Assembly: GCA_020284085.1 (NCBI GenBank)
Contig: JACEVL010000967.1
Location: forward strand, 272,387-336,386
Source of the DNA: Aporrectodea caliginosa
Taxonomy: Eukaryota > Annelida > Clitellata > Crassiclitellata > Lumbricidae
Direction of reading: 5' to 3'
Length of the DNA stretch: 64,000 nt
How positions within the stretch are numbered: the stretch's first letter is position 1; the number at the start of each line of letters is the position of its first letter. Shown piece after piece: positions 24,849 through 64,000 of this stretch. Below the pieces are notes generated by a model, which saw nothing but the letters and a program-made list of their open reading frames with translations, was not told where the DNA came from and made no database searches. The position numbers were made by a program, and so were the translations under genes.

Positions 24849-24990
24849 TTAATATACGGTCGCCATCTACCGCAGTTTCTAGGAAACGTCCGATCAAAGG
24901 GCTGCTGCAACAGGAGCAGGCCAAGACGGAGCCACAGACTCTCCTCTGATTGGCTGTTCCCTGCCTGGCGCACCTGCGTATTGGCGCCGT
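24849..24990 (-). promoter_or_regulatory. Candidate promoter: CCAAT boxes, E-box, TATA-like element
   Basis: Read on the minus strand: CCAAT at 24984-24980 (GCGCCAATACG), E-box CAGGTG at 24976-24971, CCAAT at 24953-24949 (AGCCAATCAGAGG), and GTATATTAAG at 24857-24848. The block is GC-rich compared with its surroundings and points toward the NeuroD-like gene about 2.9 kb away. The E-box would suit bHLH or autoregulatory input. The assignment is inference. Confidence 0.4.
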
Positions 24991-25810
24991 ACGCGGGGCG
25001 CACTTTACGCCTATGGGCTAGTCTCAGCCATGATGCCAAGAAGTGACCATGTCCTAGACACACGCGTCTACGTTGAGTAACTTGAGTTCGACGAGCGACA
25101 TGGTTAGAGTTCAGGATGAAACTGACATTTAAGTGATTTAACCAGACTTTGTGTATTCCTGTATGTGTAATACAATACAGCTATGCAGAAATCATGTTGT
25201 GAGTCTCAGTCTCTGATATCCACGGCCAAAAATTTCTTCGCACTGCTGCTGCGCACGGTGATTGTGTTGTCAAGCTGACCAGAGCTTCGCGGCCCAGCAC
25301 AGAAGTCCTGCTATTGTCGGCCCATCTTCCTGGAATAAGCCGCATCGTGCATACCAACTACTTGGCCTCTTTCTGTAAGCGCTTGAAACTAATAGGCCTG
25401 TATTAGATCGTATGTATTAACGTGCATTTATGCATATATGTATGTATGTATGTATCTATCTATGTGTGAATCTATGTATGTATGCATGCATGAATGTTGG
25501 GTCAAGAGGATATAGGTCAATGAACATATTATATGGCTATTCATAGCAGATGACGCAATAAAGCCAGACATTAAGAGCAGATTGCGTCGCATCTTGCAAG
25601 GCTTCAGCTGGTCAGCCCTCTGCCTTCCTTCCTTCCTATTTGCATCCCGTAAGTAGAAAGGCCAGTGAAGCATGACTCATTAGATGTCCTTCGATGCGTA
25701 TCTGATAGAGTGGCACAGTCTTCCACAATTCGGATGGGAAGGGAAGGCAATGGGCGAGGCAGAGAGGCGTAAGACAGGCGGAAAATAGGGAAGGAAGAAT
25801 GGTCTTGTGG

Positions 25811-26222
<412 letters not shown>

Positions 26223-26859
26223 GCCAGACAGAGAGACAGACAGAGAGAGCAAGTTAGCGATGAGGGAGGGAGGAATGGAACGAAAAGTGGATGCTGGAAG
26301 ACAGGCATGGATGGAAGAGGAAAAGATATGAATATTCCAATAAGAAGACAGGAGGCAAACAGTGACGTAAAGAGGAAGAGAAAGGGAAAGTAATTAAAGC
26401 AGAGGTGACGGGAGGAGGGATGGATGGATGGAGAGAGGGAGGGGCAAGTGGTGTCTTCATTCGACCGGAAAATTAATGGCTAATTGATTCTGGGTATTAG
26501 CAGCGACGGACCTATCAACAGACATTTCGTTCAGGCCTCGTTACACAATGACAAATTAGCCATCTAGCGGTGGTGCTTCTTCGCCGATGCATCCACGTAG
26601 CTCCAGCATCCAAGATGCCTGTCAAGACCTGTTTCAGCAACTGACAGGCATCCTCACGCCTAGGCAGTCACCCTGCCATAGCTAATATTAGTCTAGAAAT
26701 GCTTTGATACGTGGATGACACACGTCTAGGATATTGCAGGGAAAATGTAGGTGTTATTGAGAGGGATTTGACCTTCTGACCCAAGTGTTTTTCTAAACAG
26801 CCAACAGGTCATGTGTCACATGAAGACGCGCTCATCCATTCGTCCAGTCTAGAATAGTC
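26223..26859. other. Intergenic, no gene recognised
   Basis: Purine-rich sequence gives way to ordinary sequence. No domain-bearing frame, repeat family or splice-site pair was recognised. Confidence 0.4.
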
Positions 26860-26863
26860 TCAG

Positions 26864-27036
<173 letters not shown>

Positions 27037-27169
27037 TCAATTCATTCAATCAATCAACTCATCGCACATCAATAAACGAAACTTCACCTGATGTCATTGT
27101 AACTTCAACTGATATTAAATACATTATAATATTACGCAATAATTATTCTATTGTTTCTGTCGTTTATCT

Positions 27170-27405
27170 TACTGTTATTTTCTCTTCTCTTCTCTTCTCT
27201 TTGCTTCCTATCTGTTGTAGCCTACTCTACTCCTCTCAATTCTATTCCATTCCATTCTATTAAGTTCTATCCCATTCCATTGTCTTCCATTCTATTTCAC
27301 TCTATTCTGTTATATTCTATTCCATTCTATTCTATTCCATTCCTTTTATTATATTCCACTCTATTCTCTTAGATTCTATTCTATTCTAAACCATTCTATT
27401 CCACA
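27170..27405. repeat. TCTTC/ATTCTATTCC low-complexity tract
   Basis: (TCTTC)n at the start is followed by degenerate ATTCTATTCCATT pentamer repeats. It is not coding. 27500-27640 is a further C/T-rich stretch. Confidence 0.8.
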
Positions 27406-28026
27406 CATCCTCTGTAATGTAATTTAGTGCAGTGCAACTCAAAGTAATAACAATAAGAAGCCTGTATAGGCCCAATGCAAAAAAATTTACCTGAGCACAC
27501 TCACACTTTCCACGCATATCCATGTCCGCCTATCCATCTTTCTGCCATCTGTCTCCTCTTCCCTCCCTCCCGCCCTCCTCTCTCTCCCTCCATTCATCCT
27601 TCCCTCTGTTCTTCACTCCATCCATCACTTCCTTCGTCTGGCTGTCCATTTACTGTAGCCAGCATGGTTCGTTAGGTGTCGTAACAGTTGTCTGCCAATC
27701 TGGTGCTGTTGGCTTTCTAGCTTGTCGAGATCGGATGAGTCACTGACCATTAAGTGCGATGCTAATGTGACGTGACATCATCGTCATTGGTCCGTCAACG
27801 TTGCGAGCCGATGAATGCACGCATGACGTACCTGACCGCCATCGCCACGTAATACTTAGACGCCCCCTCGTGTTGATGACACGCGTCCAGAGAAAACTTT
27901 AGCCAATAAGACTAAGTCCATTATAAGATGCACCTCATGACCGACGAAAATTTATTAACTACCCAACTAATGCTGTCTGCCTCTTTTCTCCTCAATAAGA
28001 CGATATACGATATAATTACTCTTTAA

Positions 28027-28991
28027 CCCTAGGGCTACCAAGCTTTTTTGTGACATCGGCTACGGCAAGGGGGGGGTTACCACCCCCCCTGGATTTCGTG
28101 TTTGGTTTCACATATCATAACTTGTAATATAGCAATGGATTCAGCATTCATTTCTGCACAGAATGGTATATTTAGTTGTACATTATGTGAATGCACCTCG
28201 AAATTACATCACTTTTAACAACGGAACCCATTAATTAGCAATATTTTATATTATTGCGTACATTTTGTACTTTTTGGATAAACAAATATAAGACTATGTG
28301 TGTTTTGAAACTAATCTATGTATAAAAGATACACACAATCATCCCTACACATGTTTATATAGCATAAATGTACATCCATAAATATATATCCATACATATA
28401 TATATATATCGGTTTACGTTGTAATGCTGTATTCAGCCATTTTCACACAGATTACGCGTATTATTATTTATTTTGATCACTTCCGGTATTCAAAAGACAA
28501 AGAAGTAGGTATGCAAATGAAGCCCTACATTCCCTCTAAAGAATGGTATCGTTGTTTCTCTTCCAGGAAGACAAATGAATACGCTACAGACACAAAACTA
28601 AAGGGGAGTGCTTCCATTCAGCCATTTTTCACGCATATTACGCGTATTATTATTTATTTTGATCACCTCCGGTTTTCATAAGACAAAGATGTAGGTACGC
28701 AAATGAAGCCCTGCATTCCATCTAAAGAATGGTATTATTGTTTCTCTTCTAGGAAGAATAGTCAATAAGCTATAGTTGAAAAACTAAGGGGTGGTATCCA
28801 CCCCTGGTTCCTCGGGTGTATCAGGTATAACTTTTGAATGGCGTGGGCTACCAACATGATGTTTACCTCAAAATGTGCGCAAATGAATCTGCTACAGCTA
28901 CCTAAAATGCAAAAATTATATTCCATATGGAAAAAAATTATGCATAAAAACGTAGGGGGTGGGGTGGCAACCCCCTTTGGTAGCCCGAGGG
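28027..28991. mobile_element. MITE with TTAA target sites (piggyBac-like termini)
   Basis: TTAA flanks both ends (28023-28026 and 28992-28995). The termini CCCTAGGGCTACCAA and TTGGTAGCCCGAGGG are inverted copies with one mismatch, followed inward by GGGGGTTACCACCCC and its partner GGTGGCAACCCCC. The 965-bp interior has no transposase. It contains two copies of a roughly 190-base segment (from about 28434 and 28619, sharing ATTACGCGTATTATTATTTA). TTAA targets and CCC termini suggest piggyBac or Kolobok mobilisation. Confidence 0.7.
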
Positions 28992-29086
28992 TTAATGTTG
29001 CGTTCTTTATCTTTTACTTCTTTGCTTTCTTCCTGTCTTTGTTTCTTTCAGTTTCTCATCCTTTCCTCCTTTCATTGCTTATTCGC

Positions 29087-29088
<2 letters not shown>

Positions 29089-29185
<97 letters not shown>

Positions 29186-29340
29186 TAATAATAATAATAA
29201 TAATATATAAAAATAATAATATATTTATTAATACTATTATTTTATCTTTATTATTATTATTATTAGCCGTAGTAGTAGTATTTTTATCATCGTCGTCGTC
29301 GTCGTCATCATTATCATAATTATCATCAACTTCATCATCA
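29089..29340. repeat. (AAT)n microsatellite and flanking trinucleotide tract
   Basis: About 30 copies of ATA, then AATAAT, ATT and CATCGTCGTC trinucleotides. Poly-Asn and poly-Ile frames are artefacts. Confidence 0.95.
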
Positions 29341-29344
29341 TCAT

Positions 29345-30340
29345 CATAGAAATGTGCAGGAGGAATGAAGCACTTCTGCCACCTGGTGTTCGTGTCAGCG
29401 TACGGTAACTCTTGACCGTCGTAGCCGGGCAGTGGTCAGTCCGTCCAGTCAAACGACGTTATCAATGACCAGAGTGAGTGAGTGACACTTGAAGTGTCGG
29501 GGAATGCCATTACTCCGGACAACCATTGCATCGCTGGGCTAGCTTTAGGACTTTTAAGACACTTCGAAATAATAGGCTATATCTACGAACACCAGACATT
29601 ACTGCGTCATATATCTAGACACAGAATGTTAGATAGTTGTGCTTGTTTCAGCACAGGTCCTGATGACTAACATCAGTTTACCAAGGGTAGGCCTACATAT
29701 CGTTGCACGGTTTTGCATGCCAACATGTTGTCAGATCTACTTACTCTGCTACACAATGTTTTGGTAATTCTTGTTTCGTGACATTTTCAAATAGGCCGCT
29801 TACGTGAATCTAATATAATAATTTCTATAGCGCCATTACTTTAATAAACAAATTTAAGAATCAGTCAATTTAGATCGTTTCTAAATAAGGTATAGCGCCT
29901 GTTGATTACCTCACAAACTTGACACGAAGCGCTGCGTGTACCTATGCTCCCTCTGTTTTAGGGCAATGCGACAAGTCCGTTGAAAAATAAAGAACAAGAG
30001 GTAGGCCTAGGCCTTATGTCAAGTTTGTGAAGTAGTCAAAACGCGTTGCCGCGTTATATTAAGTGTATTAATAATTGATAACTAACTATCAAATTAGGAT
30101 CAAGACAATATATAGAGCCTTTTGAGTAGCCTACCTCACAAAAGTGTTGTACTAACCAACAGACTTTTATACAAGTACAAGTAACAAGTAGGCCTATAAG
30201 CATTCAAGTATAAGGAAACTCACTATTTCTCCTTGGCTTTCAAGCACATGGATTATGGATATCTAACTACATCTTCCTCTGACGACTGACTATCCCCGCC
30301 TCAGATTCACATTTCGGTGAGCCCGTGCGCGCGTTACAAG
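29345..30340. other. Intergenic, no gene recognised
   Basis: It contains several ordinary stretches, a TATAGCGCC core near 29830 and two GTAGGCCTA motifs (29687 and about 30001). No splice-bounded coding segment with a domain was seen. Confidence 0.4.
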
Positions 30341-30342
30341 TT

Positions 30343-30344
30343 TA

Positions 30345-30438
<94 letters not shown>
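30343..30438. repeat. (AAT)n microsatellite
   Basis: About 30 perfect AAT units. It is followed by another TTTCTATAGCGCC core at about 30475-30490. Confidence 0.95.
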
Positions 30439-30439
<1 letters not shown>

Positions 30440-30649
30440 ATAAAGAATATATTTTAATATGTATTTATCTTGGTATTTCTATAGCGCCTTTTTGAATCTC
30501 TCAACAATTAATTTTCAATTTGACAAAAATCACGAGGCGAAACAAAAAGCTGCGATGAAATAATAAAACAATATTGCACTCATTCGGACACTGCAGAGTG
30601 ACCGACGAGTGACCAGCTGAACCCTCGAACGGACAGCTGAGTCACTGGC

Positions 30650-30829
30650 ATGTCGAGTGTCCAGCAGCGGCGCATGCTGATGGACCCACCCTACACGGGC
30701 GAGTTTAAGGGTCGCTGCTGTCCACCCTTCCCCTACACTGAGGCCCCCCACTCGAGATGTCAGTGCGTGAGAATAAAGGAACGCAGATGTGACCTCTCAC
30801 GACAACAGTTCCAGCGCAACTATCAATAA
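30650..30829 (+). CDS. Small open frame, 59 residues, unknown
   Basis: A short frame with ATG at 30650 and TAA at 30827, in a locally GC-rich patch inside A/T-rich sequence. The product is Arg/Pro-rich with five Cys, including GRCCPPFPY and SRCQCVR. No signal peptide or known domain was recognised. The opposite strand is also open over part of it, which favours base composition rather than a gene. Confidence 0.15.
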   Translation: MSSVQQRRMLMDPPYTGEFKGRCCPPFPYTEAPHSRCQCVRIKERRCDLSRQQFQRNYQ

Positions 30830-31140
30830 CATTTATAATAACAATCAAGGCCTAATAGGCTTACTCATGATAATGCGTTCCCTTTGTTTTGGCCCACTGT
30901 ATGCAGTGGCGTGACGAAGGGGCAGAGGGGGCAAACGCCCCAGGCGCCGCAGAACGGGAGCGAAAAATTTGTTTTCAGTGGTATACAGTACTATGACAAG
31001 AACGATTAAAAGTCAGCAAGAAAATTAAATAGGGCGCGGTTATCAACTCTCTTGCCTGTGGGCGCTGATACCCTTCGTTACGCCATGTATGGCATCTCTC
31101 AGTGAAACTTACTTTCTAACAAGAAATTCAATTATGCACC

Positions 31141-31305
31141 GCACACACACGCACACACGCACACACACACACCTACAAACACACCTGCACACACACCGAC
31201 ATACAGCTCCTCGCACACCTACATGTACACACCTGCAAAACCTACAAACACACCTACACACACCTACACACACAGACCTACACATACACACCGGCAGGCA
31301 CACCT

Positions 31306-31336
<31 letters not shown>

Positions 31337-31376
31337 CGCACATGCCTACGCACACACACGCACATACACACACACA
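31141..31376. repeat. Degenerate (CA)n / CACACCTA tract
   Basis: CACACA with ACACCTACA interruptions for about 235 bases. Threonine/histidine frames on it are artefacts. Confidence 0.9.
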
Positions 31377-31489
31377 TATATATATAAATACAGATTTCCA
31401 CCCGAAGAACGATTAGAAATCATGAAAAACGAAAAGAAACGAAGACGAATGTCAGAAACCAGAAAGACTTAATAGAAATATAAAATGGC

Positions 31490-31610
31490 TGTGACTAGCG
31501 GACCGCCAGGCGGTCCGCAAGTTTCCAATACTAGCGGGCCGCCCCAGTCTTACGTTACTCCGGATAGGCAGGCGGCTCTCAAATTTCGAATACTAGCGGT
31601 CCGCCAAGAC
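31490..31610. repeat. ACTAGCGGNCCGCC repeats with a 21-bp palindrome
   Basis: GCGGACCGCCAGGCGGTCCGC (31498-31518; 10-bp arms, 1-base spacer) lies beside two further ACTAGCGGNCCGCC copies (about 31533 and 31593). It is probably the end of a GC-rich MITE. Confidence 0.5.
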
Positions 31611-31749
31611 GGAAAATTTACAGAGAACCTTAATTTAGGCTTTATTACGCTAAGGTGGAAAACATTTAGTATCGGGATGCGTAAGTTTACTGGCGTTTTA
31701 CTGTATCTTTTGGAATGGTGCTAGGATGGTACCATGTTTTTAATGACGA

Positions 31750-31796
31750 CACTAACCCTAACCCTGACCCTCACGACGCCTAACCTTACCCTAACC
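31750..31796. repeat. Short interstitial telomere-like CCCTAA stretch
   Basis: CTAACCCTAACCCTGACCCT followed by TAACCTTACCCTAACC. It is too short to mark a fusion point. A second small patch (CCCTAACCCTAAACCTAAA) lies near 32925. Confidence 0.5.
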
Positions 31797-31901
31797 AAGG
31801 TAACTACTCATAAGGACTCCAAAGTCCAGACCGAGGGAAATAGGTAAGTTTTCAAATGTCCATAAAAATAATGGGGATAACATAAGAAAAATAATTCTGC
31901 C

Positions 31902-31976
31902 ATGGTGGGATTCGAACCTAAAACCGTTGAACTTACATTTCATCACGCTAACCACTCGACTACGGAACACCTCACA
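31902..31976 (-). repeat. tRNA-derived SINE head
   Basis: On the minus strand, TAGTCGAGTGGTTAGCGTG (A box) and GGTTCGAATCCC (B box) are in tRNA spacing. Flanks do not pair as an acceptor stem, so it is a SINE or pseudogene rather than a working tRNA. Confidence 0.5.
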
Positions 31977-33348
31977 AACGTAATGACTAATATTGGATCT
32001 TATTCTGCATGTATAGCCTTCTTCACTGCATACATTTTCATAGTATGATGTATTTATTTGACATTTGTGAAGCAGTGATAAAGGGGAAATGTTCTCAGAA
32101 ATAGGGCCTACAGGAAGTTTTAACAGAATACAACACAATGCGATCACTAATCAATGGCATGCACAAAAACAAAATTCCACAACAATATTTTGACCAATTA
32201 ATATTTAACATTTTAAAACTAACACATTCAAATACATATGTGAGCAAGTTTCTGCAACAGGTAATGAATTTTCACAGCAGTCATTGAGCTTGAAAAACTG
32301 ACATTTTTAAGATCAACAAATAATTCAAACACTTTTTCACACTATACAAATCATATCAACAGTTTACAAATGAGCAGTGTGAATTGTAACAGTCCAATAA
32401 TTATTCTGCTTAACCGTTTTCCACTAACAAGTTCGTTCTGGTTTACTTAACAACTAATCTCAGACATTTTGCACTGCACTAACATAGAAATATTCATCTG
32501 TGGAACCCATCTCTGACAATGGAAGGTGGGAAATCGACTATATATGGAACATTGCATGGAACTCATGTCAGTTAATAAATGAGAAAGACTTAAGACTTAA
32601 CACAGTAAACCAACAAGGACAAGGCGCCGATGCCGTAATGAGATAATGTTCTTCTTATTTTTGTTTACTGTTTTCTGAAGCCATGATTAAGACAGGTTCC
32701 ATGAAGCACAGGGCATCAATCGAATAATGTGGGACAAAAGATGACCTCTAGTTTAAAAATGCAGCGAAAAGCAAAAGCGCCTGATTAAAGGGGAGAAGGT
32801 AGAAGATAACGTTACCGAAGATAATGCCCAAACTTTATCTCTAGCCCCAAACCTAAATATCACCATGATGAAAAAGTGGAGAAATTAGCAGATTACGAAA
32901 CACAAGATATAGCCTAAAATTTAGCCCTAACCCTAAACCTAAAGATCACTCCTCCCGAATAACTCCCCAGGCTTCCTTCCCTGTCTTGAAAGCCAGCAGA
33001 CAGCTACAGTCATAAAATTGATGTAACAGCAAGAACACCGACAACAAACAACACCAACAAAACAACGCTGCAACTTGGAACATGAGCAATGAGCACCGTG
33101 TCTTCTCTCTGCCTCTATTTGATCGTCGTCATGTATTTTCAGAGCGGACTACCTCTGTGAAAGTTTTATTCGAAGACGCTACATAAATAAGGACTTACAA
33201 CTACAATGATCGCCACCACCCAGCAGCAATAATAGGATCGTCAGCAGCGTAGTTGTTCCTACAGAAGCGCAGCAAAAATAGCTGCTTTCAAGATCGTCCC
33301 CAAAAACGATCAAAACATCTACTTCGCTGTCAATATAATTATTTTTTT
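31977..33348. other. Intergenic, no gene recognised
   Basis: Unremarkable A/T-rich sequence. No exon with a recognisable domain was seen on either strand, and in particular no integrin blade 1-2 exon for the plus-strand gene downstream. Confidence 0.4.
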
Positions 33349-33552
33349 GCATGTTTCGATGTTCGACTTGCATGGCTTTCTAACTTAGTGTTAATTCGGC
33401 ATCTGCTATACACAACTTAAAGACCTACTACAGTTACTGTAGTACAGTTTGCATGTTTCGATGTTCCACTTGCATGGCTTTCTAATTTAGTGTTAATTCG
33501 GCATCTGCTATACACAACTTGAAGACCTACTACAGTAGTAGGCTACAGTAAA
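33349..33552. repeat. Tandem duplication, unit about 102 bp
   Basis: The segment starting GCATGTTTCGATGTTCGACT at 33349 repeats at 33451 with a few changes, running through TACACAACTTRAAGACCTAC. It is followed by degenerate GGTAAG-rich sequence to about 33720. Confidence 0.85.
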
Positions 33553-34239
33553 GTAGGCCAGACAAGACAATTTGATATATGGCAAGTAAAACAAGGTAAG
33601 GTAAGATAGTGCAAACAAAGTAAGGTGAGGCAAGGTAACTATAAGGTGTGATGAGAGCAGGCGAGGCAACGAAAGGCAAGCTAATTAAGACAATGCAGGG
33701 TAAGGTAAGAAAAAGCATGATAACTAAGGCAATATAGGTGCTAATTTTACCACTATAAAGAATGGCTATAACAGTTCAGAATCCTATAAGTTCGAGAGAC
33801 AATTCGATTAGAGCTCAGAAAGAAGAAAAGGGGACGTCCGTTCAAGGGGACGTCCGTCTTTTAGAATTCATGGTTCGTAAATAAGGACTACATGGTTCAT
33901 AAAGATTGCACATTATGGTCCAAAATTTGAGACCCTCTTGTAGAGACTAAAGGCAATGCACCGGCAATCCGCATACATACATACATACACACATACATGC
34001 ATACATACTCTACGGTCAACCACACCTAACCATCCCAGGGACACTCAGCTTCGTATTTTGTATTCAACGCTTATAAGTATTGTGAATTTTGACACAACTG
34101 CCTGCTTAGTATATAAACACATGCATAGATACACAGATATATAGATAGCAGCTGGTGCTTTGTGTTTATCTTTAGAACCTTGTAGTTTATGGTTACGATA
34201 CCGACACGAACATGCATAATTCCATCCACCAACACAAGC

Positions 34240-34720
34240 CTACACATATACATACATACATAAATACAAGCATACGTACAAACATGCATGCATGCATTTA
34301 TTGTATAGATAAGTACATACACATACATACATGCATACATACACACATATGAACACAAATACATATGCACATACATTATGTACATACATATATGCATATA
34401 TACATCCATCCATACATGCATGCAAACATACATACATACGAACATACATACATACATTATACATACATACATATACACACAATTACATACATGCATCCAT
34501 ACATACCTATGCAAATACATACATACCTACATACATACATGCATACATGCATACATACATGCATACTTTCATACATACATACATACATACATGCATACAT
34601 GCCTGCATATATACGTATAATCGTATATGCATACATATATACATATAATTATACACCTCTGCATGCATACATAGGCTACATGAATACATGCATGCATGCA
34701 TACGTATATACATGTCATAC
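34240..34720. repeat. Degenerate (CATA)n tract
   Basis: ACATACATGCATACA-type repeats for nearly 480 bases, ending about 110 bases before the first plus-strand integrin exon. All frames here are artefacts. Confidence 0.9.
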
Positions 34721-34832
34721 ATTCATCACATTACGTAGACAGTAATAGAAATACTGATGCAGTCCAACCAATGAAAAGCAGACTTTATTTCTTGTGTACT
34801 TATGCTGTTTCTGGTCTGTTTTCTGTGTCCAG

Positions 34833-63267
<28,435 letters not shown>

Positions 63268-63417
63268 GTAAGAAATCTGTTTCGCATCTTTTAGTCTACT
63301 ATACGGTACTTAAGATTACTGGAAAATTAGAAGAGCAGCAGATGGAGGACGAGAAAGAGAATAAGATGACGGAGAATGAGACTCAAAAGGAGAAGAATTA
63401 GAAGAAGGTGGATAAGT

Positions 63418-63600
63418 AGGAGGAGGAGGAGGAGGAGGGGGAGGAGGAGGGGGGAGGAGGAGAGGAGGAGGCTAAGCGCCTAAGTTTCTTTGAAACGGCG
63501 CTATATAATCTGGGGGATACAATTACTTAGACCTTAGTAAAATGCGAGGAGGAGGAGGAGGAGACGGAGGAGGAGAGTGAGAAGAAGGAGAAGGAGGAGA
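63418..63600. repeat. (GGA)n tracts
   Basis: Two GGAGGA stretches around a GCGC hairpin-core copy. Confidence 0.9.
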
Positions 63601-63771
63601 GTCAGACAGAGTTCTAAGCTAATTTTAATCGGATCATTATGAGTTATGACTAAATATTCAACACCAGTAGTCAGATATAGCGTGGCAACTGTTCTATCTT
63701 ACAAATGGTGTAAGTCTATATTCTGCAACGCATAGGGAAAAACACCGCTTTCCCAACGAGCGCGATTCCAA

Positions 63772-63797
63772 CGGATGATGATGATGATGATGATGAC

Positions 63798-63861
<64 letters not shown>

Positions 63862-63862
63862 C
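63772..63862. repeat. (GAT)n microsatellite
   Basis: About 29 GAT units with one GAC. Poly-Asp and poly-Ser frames are artefacts. Confidence 0.95.
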
Positions 63863-64000
63863 CAGTTGCAACAATGATGTTAATAATGATGACGAGGATG
63901 ACAATGACGACTATGATAAATTTATAAAAACGACAAGATTTATCCCAGCGATGATGATGACGACAGGAAGCCTAACAGCGATGATGATGGCGTTGAATAT

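Larger units (their letters stand above)
63268..64000. other. Intron after the transmembrane exon, to window end
   Basis: It contains (GGA)n at 63418-63470 and 63543-63600, a GGCGCTATATAAT core at 63494-63508 and a (GAT)n run at 63772-63862. The cytoplasmic integrin exon was not found here. Confidence 0.7.

Noticed and set aside
31750..31796. Interstitial telomere marking a chromosome fusion
   Set aside because: Only a few degenerate CCCTAA units; too short for that claim.

Overview
This is a repeat-dense eukaryotic nuclear window. Genes are split by GT-AG introns, there are no bacterial-style gene arrays, and microsatellites, DNA-transposon debris, tRNA-derived SINEs and a broken non-LTR retrotransposon fill most of the space. 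The two recognisable host gene families, a laminin-receptor-type integrin alpha subunit and a NeuroD-type bHLH factor, are bilaterian. The style suggests an AT-rich invertebrate genome, perhaps marine, but the species cannot be fixed from the sequence.

Layout. Positions 804-10594 on the minus strand carry four integrin-alpha exons: signal peptide with the FNLD start, propeller blade 1, blade 2 and the first part of blade 3. Positions 20486-21898 on the minus strand carry one long coding exon for a NeuroD-like factor of 470 residues. A strong 3' splice site lies just upstream of its ATG, and a candidate 5' UTR exon and CCAAT-box promoter lie near 24.7-25.0 kb. Positions 34833-63267 on the plus strand carry eighteen integrin-alpha exons, from the rest of blade 3 through the calf domains to the transmembrane segment. 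The cytoplasmic exon lies past the right edge.

The most striking point is that the two integrin pieces are complementary. The minus-strand set stops in blade 3 in phase 0, and the plus-strand set starts in phase 0 with exactly the residues expected next. I found no overlap and no second copy of either half. The simplest reading is one gene cut by an inversion (real or an assembly error), with one breakpoint in intron 4 and the other between 10.6 and 34.8 kb. Two divergent paralogues remain possible.

The rest is mobile and repetitive DNA. It includes a 1.43-kb fold-back element with an 8-bp target duplication nested in a LINE, and two elements with AGGGTGTNTC termini carrying decayed transposase genes. 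There are several hAT-like elements (three with matching 8-bp duplications), a TTAA-flanked MITE with an internal duplication, and a tRNA-derived SINE whose tail resembles the LINE tail. A 21-bp minisatellite appears to have grown from the splice donor next to it. A hairpin family ending GGCGCTATATAAAT recurs through the window, as does the palindrome GTAGGCCTAC.
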